64,000 bases of DNA, taken from NCBI GenBank assembly GCA_032718475.1, contig JAUCBJ010007030.1, forward strand, positions 1 through 64,000, written 5' to 3'. Position numbers and translations under genes: made by a program. This document shows, in pieces, positions 43,947 through 52,900 of the stretch. The number at the start of each line of letters is the position of its first letter. Position 1 is the stretch's first letter. This stretch comes from Nemertoderma westbladi. Lineage: Eukaryota; Xenacoelomorpha; Nemertodermatida; Nemertodermatidae. The notes under the pieces were generated by a model that did not search any database, had not been told where the DNA came from, and worked only from the letters and a program-made list of their open reading frames with translations.

Positions 43947-45225
43947 TGTACGCGCTTTTGAAGACCTTTAGCAGTTTAACCTGCTAAAATTTATATGTCT
44001 TTTGGTTTATAAATAGACTTTAGAAGATGACGAATATTTAATACCAATAAACACAACATTAGCAGAAGCCAGCCTAGTGCGCGTCCATTCACCCGCTGGA
44101 TATTCCCGGGAGACTGGATTCTGAGGGCTTAGATTATTATTGCAGTGTAAGCTTACTGTACTGTATTATTCGATTGATCGTTAATAATTAATTTCTGACT
44201 AATATTATTCACTTTCGGAAAATATTAACAGTTCCTTTAGGACGTGGCGCTCTATCTAGGTAAACAGAGATATGACTTATACTAATCACAACGGTAAGTC
44301 GGTAAGGCTTATGATTCACGTATGAGGCGCATTCTTTAGGAAATGCTTAGTTATCAATCACTATCAGGCACACTACCGGTAACACACAATACTGCTCACT
44401 AATTTGCCGACCGTCAATGAATTTTATCATATATAAAGCGAACAGCAATTGACTCATGTAGGGCTTACCAAATAGCATTAAATTCACTACAAACCACAAC
44501 AATATAAGTCGCAATCGCTATATATAACCCGCCTCTCTAACCTGTAGTGTATCAAGAAAATTGGGAAATTTGGGTTCTTTATATATGTTCTCCAAATAAT
44601 ATTCAACCAAAACACAACAGTAAATAGCAGTATAATAATGTATGTTGAACCGATAATGCAAGAATAGAAACAAGTTGATATAAATTGATATATGATGTGA
44701 ACTGATATGGACCGATAACAGTTATACGCTTTATAATTTAAGCCTACTAATGTTTCTTCTAAAGTTTGAAAACGAGTTGACTCTAGAGCCGTTGTTCCTG
44801 GCCTAGATAGCAATAACACAAAGTATCAAGTAAAAAACAGTAAGACTGAACACTCTCAGTATGATCGGCCGAAAAGCTACACGTCGACAGAAAAAATCGC
44901 TCTGATTGGCTCAAGCCAAACAAAGAACCATGCGTCCAATGGCTGTTTCCATGTCAGCGACCAGCTGTTAGATGTCGTAATATGAATCATCACGGCTAAG
45001 CTGTGAAAGGTATTTGGTGCATTGCAGGTTTTTGCCTTACCATGTCCGCCAAAACACGTATATAGCAGAATGACTTTTATGTCCGTTAAAACACCTATAA
45101 CGGTACCTTGCGGGCGAGGGGAATATATATACAGTTAGAGAACCTTTTTAGAGTATTCCAGCGCCTGGGGGGAAACTGGATTGCAAAGCAAAAGGGGCCA
45201 GTTATATCCCACAGAAGCTTTTACA
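43947..45225 (-). repeat. 3' LTR
   Basis: On the minus strand it starts TGTAAAAGCTTCTGTGGG and ends AAAGCGCGTACA (TGT...ACA). It contains a GTATATATATTCCCC TATA-like stretch about 110 bp from its start. A 110-codon hydrophobic frame at 44487-44819 is shared by both LTRs, but it is broken in the older solo LTR, so I do not treat it as a gene. Confidence 0.95.
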
Positions 45226-45243
45226 CCGCTCCCAGAAAATGGG
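45226..45243 (-). promoter_or_regulatory. Candidate polypurine tract
   Basis: On the minus strand the bases just before the 3' LTR read TCTGGGAGCGG, a short G/A-rich run in the position where plus-strand DNA synthesis is primed. It is short and interrupted by C, so the call rests mainly on position. Confidence 0.45.
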
Positions 45244-45303
45244 ATTTGAGTCTATAAAATATACAAAATCACAGTTTCTAATATACGTAAATACTCTAAA
45301 CAG

Positions 45304-45942
45304 TTAGTCTTTCTTGCGCGGACGGCGTTTACGCAGTTTTTTAAAGCTAGCCAGAGTCCTTTTCTCTTTGGGGCGAGCCACTTTACAAGGAGGGCTATAA
45401 CTCCGGGGTGAAGGGTGCAATATGATTGCATCAGAGGGTGTAGGATTATGGTCGGTGTATCCGCCAGTCGAAGTACCGGGTTGATTGACATCAACGTCCG
45501 GGGAGAGGGGTCTAACGGCTTTGAGAGCTCGTTTCAAGACAGCCGCTCTTACGGGTCCTTTACGAGTGGTCTGAACGAGGGCCGTGGGTGGACCATAGGC
45601 AGTTAGAAACCTCCGGGGTTTAATGGTCCTTTCCAACTCACGTTCGCGGGCTCGGTATTCGTAAGGCCGTCGATATACTTCCTGTAACTCGGGGTGTGAG
45701 TTAACAAACAAGTCTCCATAGTCCGGATCCTGACGGATATAATTGATTAAGTTATAGGAATGAAGGTCGCTAGGATTAACACTCCTGAGAAATTTGCGTA
45801 CGAATTTGGTTGAAATACATTCTCCAACGCGCTTCAGTAGCTCGTAACTTGATTTGCATGATTTCTGTTCAACCGAAGCGAATAGATAATGCATAAACTC
45901 CTTCGTAAGCGCGTCCGGGATAATAGCGATGGCGCGAATCAC
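45304..45942 (-). CDS. BEL/Pao 3' accessory ORF, basic protein, 212 aa
   Basis: Last ORF before the 3' LTR. It starts MIRAIAIIPDALTKEFMHYL and overlaps the end of the 400-codon ORF by 74 bp in the +1 frame, so it could be made by frameshift, reinitiation or splicing. The N-terminal 100 residues look helical. The middle is Pro/Ser/Thr-rich and the C-terminus is strongly basic (SFKKLRKRRPRKKD), like a nuclear localisation or nucleic-acid-binding tail. It has no transmembrane segment, so it is not a classical envelope. No homologue recognised. The frame is undamaged in this young element, which suggests it was coding when the element last moved. Confidence 0.6.
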   Translation of the reverse strand: MIRAIAIIPDALTKEFMHYLFASVEQKSCKSSYELLKRVGECISTKFVRKFLRSVNPSDLHSYNLINYIRQDPDYGDLFVNSHPELQEVYRRPYEYRARERELERTIKPRRFLTAYGPPTALVQTTRKGPVRAAVLKRALKAVRPLSPDVDVNQPGTSTGGYTDHNPTPSDAIILHPSPRSYSPPCKVARPKEKRTLASFKKLRKRRPRKKD

Positions 45943-47071
45943 AATGTAAATCAGCGTTCGCTTCCCAAGCTCTGATGTAACGTAGTGTGATCATTTCATC
46001 TACGCTTTCCAAATCGTGATTAAAAGGGCAGTCGAAACTAGCATGTCCCTTTAGTTGACAATGGTGACATTGAGTCATAAATTGAGGGCAAACCGCAAAG
46101 ATATGCAAGTTATTGAGTCTGCAATATGCGCAATAAATTTCCATAGTCGGTTGTTCTTGGAAATAGGAACAGCGGACATTGGTGTCCATGGGCGTATCGT
46201 GGTCTCTCGATGCGCATAACCGACAACGTTGCCTAGAAACATAGTTGGCATGTCGATAATCATACGCAGTGAGACACTGTGGACCTTGATACCATTCTAT
46301 GATGTAATCGTTGTCGCTGTTCCGGGGCGCGATAGGCTGAATCTCTTCAGATTCTAGACATATTGGTTCGTCTTCCAAGTGCATAGCAGAAGTGGGCGCG
46401 TCTGTCTCTTCAGGTGGACCTATTGTCTGAATTTCCACGACAGAATAACCTGTGGGGATTCGAGGTCTTTGTATAACAGAGGAGTGCAAGTTCGATATAC
46501 AAATCTCTCTGAAAATGGCGAATCCAGCGCTATCCAACTTCTCCGCAGCTGAGTCTCTTAGGCTGAGCTTGGTCAAAGCGCGGTCTTTAAATTGGCTATC
46601 CACGTTGCGGAACGGGGTTAAAAATCGCAGGAAACATTCGAAACGGATGAATTTATTATGTTCATCTAGCTTAGCGAGTTTGGTCCCAAGTATTAATGGA
46701 TGGGCGCGTATAGTACGACTGCACACATCGGCTAGCCAACCGGCAAGTGCGGTGTTTTCAAAGATCGTGTATATAGCTAAGGAGGGACGGAGTGGAACAC
46801 TCATGAAGCTATACACGGCGCCAGGTGCGGTCAATGGTCCATCAAAGTATAATCGAGAATAATGGTCTCCGTATACCTGTTGATAGTTAATGGGATTTCC
46901 GACTTTGAAATTCCATCCGTATTCCTGAAAGGCAAGATGTCCGATGGAAGTTCGTTGCACCTTGGTAATGTTGCTAGAAGTATTAGCATACATGGTGCGG
47001 AAGAAACCTCGACCTTCTGCCCAGGGCGCAATCAACTGAGTATCAACGAAAGGGTATGGAATGTTCTCCAT
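45869..47071 (-). CDS. BEL/Pao 3' ORF with three zinc knuckles, 400 aa
   Basis: Starts MENIPYPFVDTQLIAPWAEG. Residues 1-215 form an unrecognised globular-looking region (SIGHLAFQEYGW, YFDGPLTAPGAVYSF). 215-270 is acidic. About 285-355 carries three Cys/His clusters: CRLCASRDH with a later Cys (CX2CX4HX9C), CAYCRLNNLHIFAVC (CX2CX5HX4C) and CHHCQLKGHASFDC (CX2CX4HX4C, canonical retroviral knuckle). It lies where some BEL elements and errantiviruses have env, but it has no signal peptide or membrane anchor; a second Gag-like or RNA-binding protein is more likely. How it is expressed is unclear because 1.6 kb and a small ORF separate it from pol; splicing is possible. Confidence 0.68.
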   Translation of the reverse strand: MENIPYPFVDTQLIAPWAEGRGFFRTMYANTSSNITKVQRTSIGHLAFQEYGWNFKVGNPINYQQVYGDHYSRLYFDGPLTAPGAVYSFMSVPLRPSLAIYTIFENTALAGWLADVCSRTIRAHPLILGTKLAKLDEHNKFIRFECFLRFLTPFRNVDSQFKDRALTKLSLRDSAAEKLDSAGFAIFREICISNLHSSVIQRPRIPTGYSVVEIQTIGPPEETDAPTSAMHLEDEPICLESEEIQPIAPRNSDNDYIIEWYQGPQCLTAYDYRHANYVSRQRCRLCASRDHDTPMDTNVRCSYFQEQPTMEIYCAYCRLNNLHIFAVCPQFMTQCHHCQLKGHASFDCPFNHDLESVDEMITLRYIRAWEANADLHCDSRHRYYPGRAYEGVYALSIRFG

Positions 47072-47975
47072 ATTCCGATGGGATGACTAATATGTTTTCC
47101 GCCATCGATGATCGGGAGCAGAGGAAGACCTATATCGTATTCAGAAATATTCAGAAATACGACTTCAGTAGGAGGATTCAAACATTCGAAGACTATCTCC
47201 AAATGAATTTATCTCTAGTGATTAGGGAGGTGAACAACCAGATTTATGACACATAATGGTACCAGTTGTTCATAGACTGTCTACGTATCCTTTCAGTCCT
47301 TGAATCACGGTCGTGGACTTGAGGAAATTAGGAAGTGGTTGATTTTCTAATCAAATCAACAACAAGGGTGGAGGTTGATATCATAAATATCAACAGAATG
47401 GTACATGGACAGGAGGTGCGGACACCAATATCAGCATCCAGATAAACAGTAAAGGGTGGAGGTTGATATCATAAATATCAACAGAATTTGGAATGTTATA
47501 TGGACGAGAGGTGCGGACACCAATATGAGCATACAAATAAACAGTAAGGGGTGGGGATTTATTAGGAGGCGGTATGATCCATACCACGATACGGCAATGA
47601 TTGGTCGATCGTCTCCCAAAGCTCCGAGCACATTGGGAAGAGAAGGTGGGACGAAGTATGTTGTATTTTCAATAGCGATGTATAGAGGGATAAAGGGAGT
47701 AAAGAGGAGGGAGGATATATGGTAGTATCCATAAGATACCACAATGGACATGTTTCCGTCACATCATCATTCATTCTTGTCCTTTAATTGTGACACTGAT
47801 CACAATAATTACAGGAAAACGATGAAGGAAGAGAAATTACAGCCTCCCGAAGGAGACCGCCCGCGAGCACCCGTGCCCCGGGGAAAAACTATTCACATCA
47901 TGGACCCTGGACATTAACCCATGTCTCTTCTCCAGTGTTCTCCTCTATTTGTCTTTACAAGCTTTCTTCCACATT
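47072..47975. repeat. Spacer in the BEL/Pao element with a duplicated 90-bp unit
   Basis: GGTGGAGGTTGATATCATAA ... GTGCGGACACCAATA occurs twice (about 47365-47455 and 47456-47550) with small differences. The rest, up to the 125-codon ORF, has no supported ORF. Confidence 0.7.
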
Positions 47976-48353
47976 CTATCTTTCGAGTTGTCCTCGAACA
48001 GAATTCCCGTGTTCCACTCCCGGTCCATCGTTACGACTCCGCTGGGCATGATATTTAAATAGAACCACTTCCCTTTCTGTATCTACATCGTCCGTATCAT
48101 GTAAATCGATAGGATGGCCGGTCGTTAAGAAGTCCATATACGTACCATTACGATTCGTATAGCGAGTGGTGAATTTTCGATAGTCCAATTCACGTGCAAG
48201 TTGTTCTTGGGACATCGGCGGTTCGATATAACGACCATCGTCTTCCGTAATGGTTGGATCGGCTTCACCGCGTATTAAGCTATCCACAAATGCTTGTAAA
48301 GGTAGAGTATATCGCTCCCTAATACCAAGATCATCTTCTATCAACTCCGTCAT
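47976..48353 (-). CDS. BEL/Pao small accessory ORF, 125 aa
   Basis: Starts MTELIEDDLGIRERYTLPLQ; hydrophilic and rich in Asp, Glu, Arg and Thr, ending NSVRGQLER. No family recognised. It lies 1.6 kb after pol and 0.9 kb before the zinc-knuckle ORF. It could be a first exon for the downstream ORFs, an independent small protein, or a chance frame; its composition (G/C-richer than the AT-rich spacers on either side) favours coding. Confidence 0.45.
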   Translation of the reverse strand: MTELIEDDLGIRERYTLPLQAFVDSLIRGEADPTITEDDGRYIEPPMSQEQLARELDYRKFTTRYTNRNGTYMDFLTTGHPIDLHDTDDVDTEREVVLFKYHAQRSRNDGPGVEHGNSVRGQLER

Positions 48354-49975
48354 ATCTGCTATCTGAGTTTATTAATATCCAAATAAGTTTATATTTTAGG
48401 CGAGCGGGCGTCGCTGCCTACCTCTCTTTGCCCCCGGACAGTGGGATTCTCAGCGCCGATGTACCGTCGTCGCGGTGTTTACGCCAACATGTAGCAACAG
48501 CACGACAACGATAACCGGCACAAGTCACTCCACTGTCCGTCCCAAAGGCTTGGATCCACTTAGGTTCTTTCTATAGGAGAGTTGGGCTATTTTTACAATT
48601 GCGACTAGCTACTGTAAACATACTTTAGCAGTAACATTCACCTATAAACGCACAAATTCCACACAACTGTCACCAACTGCACACATACAGGCCATTTGTC
48701 CGTTAGTCAGTGCCTTCCAGAATGTCACGTTATTACTGTGTATCCTTGGATACTAGCAGTGTGCTATATTCTCTATGCTATGCAATGGGACAAGCTTTCT
48801 ATTGTTCTTTTAACTTGCTTCTAATTCTAGCGTGGGTGTTGCTATGGTGACATTATGGAATGCTAGCGGTAGAATTAGGGTAATTCTCATGCATACAGAT
48901 CTGGGATGCTATTTAATAATAATTCTTTAATTGTCAATATCCTCTCTATGCATGATTTTATTAATTTTATCGGCTATTGACTATATGTTGGAGATTCTCG
49001 CACTCTAATACACTCAATAGGATGAATCTCCGCTCCCATGATCTATTAATTAATGGAATTTTGGGAATGTTATAAATTGTACAAAATGACAATTTATGAA
49101 ATTCATTTAAAATATGAATTTAAATTTATTCCCGTGAATTTTATTATTTGATGTTAAAATTGACACAATTTGATTCCAGAGCAGGTCTGGGGACATAGGA
49201 TCCTTAATTCTATGAAATTTGTCTTTTAAGAGTATCGGTAAGTACTACGATATCTTAATCGACTAGAATTGTTAACGGATCTGAATTTTACAGATTTTAA
49301 TAAATATTATATTAATATTTAAGATGGGCACCGATTTATTCCAGAACTTGTCTGGGGACGTTAACCACTGATTCTAGAATTTGTCTTTCAAGTATATCGG
49401 TGGGTGCCGCGATATCTTAATCGACTAGAATTACAGATGGTCAAAAGGTTTAACAGATTTATTTGCATTTTACGCTACTGTTAGAGGGACATCACGCTAC
49501 TATATGTATTATTTAATATAAGGTAGAAGAGCAATATCGCACAAAGCAATGTCAGTGTGAAGAGGCAAGTCGTTTCCAAGGTCTACCCAGAGCTTGGTTT
49601 AGCCGAGACACGAGGATCTGAACTTTGCATTCCTAATACTCTGCCTACCAATAATACTTGAATATAGTAGTGGCTTTATTGTACTTTAAGAAGTACGGAC
49701 ATTTCATCTTACTGTAGTCACGTATTTATAATATGATACGGACAGTAAGGAAAGAGAAAAAATTATTTCTCGCCGTCGCACTAAATATATATTATAAGTA
49801 ATTACGTACGTAATAAACACTAATATATTGCACTAATCTACTAAATAATCACTAAAATAACATTCTACTAAATAAAATTGAATAAAAACGATTATAACAA
49901 AGTACATAATAAAGTTCGCATATAAAAATATAATAATAGATAAAACAATATAGTCATACACCCACTCCAGACGTA
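48354..49975. other. Non-coding segment between pol and the 3' ORFs
   Basis: About 1.6 kb of AT-rich DNA without a supported ORF. It has a diverged direct duplication of about 145 bp (49190-49275 and 49335-49440) sharing GGTCTGGGGACATA / TGTCTGGGGACGTT and GATATCTTAATCGACTAGAA. It could carry regulatory or splice signals for the downstream ORFs; none can be shown. Confidence 0.55.
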
Positions 49976-52900
49976 TCACGTTAGGGAGTCCCTAGATGTT
50001 TGAGGAATTAGGGAGGTGGTCGTGGGAAGAGTGTCTTGCCTTCCATAGTTTCCAGAGAGTTCTCTGTCTCTTTCCAGTAAACATAAACGACCAACTGGGC
50101 GATTGAGTTGTTGCGTCTCAAAGATGATGCCTGGCTTCTTGAAGTTACGCCGCATGACGATGAGTTCTACCGAGCGTACTAAACCATCATCTGAGATGTG
50201 TGTCTCGATGATACGACCTGTCTGCCACCGTTTACGTGGGAGGTCTGGATCTACAATAAGCACCATATCTCCGGCGCTGACGTTTTCTTGCTGCGCAAAC
50301 CACTTAGTTCGAAGTTGTAGCGTGGGCAGATAATGTTTCTCGAAATGGTCAGCGAAACGACGGGATAGCAACTGCATAAGTTGCCAAGTTCGACGGCAGT
50401 ATTCGTCTCCGTCGGCAATCTCCGATCGTGGGAGCATGGCTACAGGTTTCTTCAGTAGGAAGTGCGCGGGTGTTAGCGCTTCTAGGGAATCGGGACTCGA
50501 TGAGACTGGCATAAGCGGTCTCTCATTGAGATAGGCAGCTATTTCCTCCATTAACGTCCGCAAAAGTTCGTCGGTGAGATACGCGCGGCATGGCACTATA
50601 AAGTGAAATGCGGTTTTGACACTTCGAATTAACCTCTCCCAACTTCCTCCCCACCAAGGGGCGTCGGCAGCGTTGAAGGTCCAGCTAGACGCTGTTATTC
50701 TTCGCTGGTCGTCCACCTGTCTTTGGTTCCAGTCCTTCACGTAAGCCTGTATCTCGTTGTTGGCACCTATGAAGTTCGTTCCTTTATCCGATCTCATGGT
50801 ATTACTCGTCCCGAAGCGAGCGATCTGTCGTCGCAAACTTAAGACGAAGCTGTTGGTAGATAGATCGTTCACCATATCGAGATGGATGGCTCTACAAGTC
50901 ATGCACACGAAGATGACACACCATCTCTTGACTATAGTCCTCGCACGATATACTTCAATAGGGCCAAATAAATCTACACCAGTATTAGTAAAAGGTGGTT
51001 CATAGAAGCTTACTCGTTCCCTAGGTAATTCTGCCTCTCGCTGTGTTAAAGGCCTACTGAATGCTTTCCTACAGGGTATGCAGTTCCTAAGAACTTGGTT
51101 CAGAGCTCTACGGGGTTTATCAAAATAATAGCGAGTTCGAATTTTGCTAAGAATTCGTTCTCTACCAGCATGATAAAGTTTACCGTGAATGTCTACAATC
51201 ATCTTGATTTGTACTTCAAGATTTCTAATAAGTATGGGGAATTTGGTGTCAAAGGATAAGGGCGCATTGGTGAGTCTTCCTCCAACACGTATTAACCCAT
51301 CTATCATTGTGCTAGAGAATCGATCCCTTAAGCGCATCTGCGGATTTCTCAACAACAGGAAATACTTATCGGAATCCTCATAGCATTGCAGGAGTCTCAA
51401 TATCTGTTTATTGGTTTCTTCATACTCCTGGTGACTAATTTTCTCCTTTAGAAAACGGTCAGATGTCTTATATTTGGGTAAATTTTTAATAACATGAACT
51501 TGTGCAGATGTCAATGGAGCGGTATCACTAGTGGTCTTCGTCCTGGAGTAGTGATGATGAAAACATCGTCTTAAATATGTGACGGCTTTACAGAGCCGAT
51601 TCCAGGAACTGTAGTGATGCATTGCTCTCTGCAGCATGGGTGAGATTCCTTGCGAGACGTCTGGTATTCCAGATTTCCAATCTCTATCTCTAATTTCCAC
51701 AACAGACTTATTTGTGTTGAGGGATTGTGGATCCGAAGCATCATTCCCGGAAGTATGTAATACAGATAGATCGATAGTCGGTTTAAATAACTTCGATTTA
51801 CTCGCCCGGGTTTTAGGTTTGACTGTCTCCGCTCCCTTGGCTTGTCTAATCTCTGCCGTAGTAAGGTGAGGAGGCCATTCATCCTCTTCCTTGCTCAGGA
51901 AGTCGGGTCCACCCAACCAATCTGGAGTATCTATCAGTTCCTGTGGAGTTGCTCCCCTGGAGGCGATATCGGCTGGATTAATCGTACCAGGGCAATGTCT
52001 CCATTGATCTATCTTTGTGCGACTAAGAATAATAGCTACTCGGTTAGTAACAAAAACGCTAAACTGACAGACTTCATTGGTTAGATACTCCAACACGAGT
52101 AAAGCGTCGGTCCAATAAACCGTTTTCTCCAGTGGGTAGTCGATTTGTTCCGTTACGTTCCGGCCGATGGCTGTAGCGTATAAAGCCGCCTTTAACTCCG
52201 CTCGAGGAACCTTTAACTTGTTGTTAATCAATGCCTTAGAGGTAACCAAGGCGACTTTGATTCCATCCGGAGTTTCGACTCGCAGATATGCTACTATACC
52301 TATTCCCATGTCGCTGGCGTCTCCAAACACATGGAGTTGATAGGAATACGTAGGAAGAACATGGCCAAAATATGCACGGGAAATTATAAAGTTCTCGATG
52401 GCAGGTAGAGAATCTTCCCATTTCATCCATTTCTTTAACAATTCCCCTTTAAGCGGATCGTCCCATGAGTGGTTTTCAAGCCACATTTGTTGTACTAAAC
52501 TCCGAGCAATCAATATAACTGGGCTAATAAATCCCAATGGGTCGAAATAAGTGCTCAGGATACTTAAACAAATCCGTTTGGTCCGAACTGGATTATCTCG
52601 CTGTTTGAGCTGAAAAAACAGGATGTCTCTTTCAGTGTCCCACTTCAAGCCAAGCGTCTTGGTTTCAGGAAGATCGTCCTTTATTAAATCTAGGTCTTTC
52701 GCTCCGCGGTCTTCTACCGGTATGGCTTCCAGAAACTCACGGGAGTTGCTAGTGAATTTCGTCAGTCGAAATCCACCTCTTTTCAAACACTCTACCGTTC
52801 CTTTCGCGACAGCTATGGCTTCTTCTACTGATGGAAGGGACCTTAAATTGTCGTCCATGTATATATTGCGTTTTATGTTGTCTATCACTTCTTTGGAGAA

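Noticed and set aside
44487-44819. 110-codon hydrophobic ORF within the LTR, repeated at 60826-61158
   Set aside because: It is duplicated only because the LTRs are copies, and the corresponding stretch of the older solo LTR is not open. AT-rich hydrophobic composition explains it.
45304-47071. Envelope gene of an endogenous retrovirus
   Set aside because: No signal peptide, furin-like site, fusion peptide or membrane anchor is visible; zinc knuckles argue against it.
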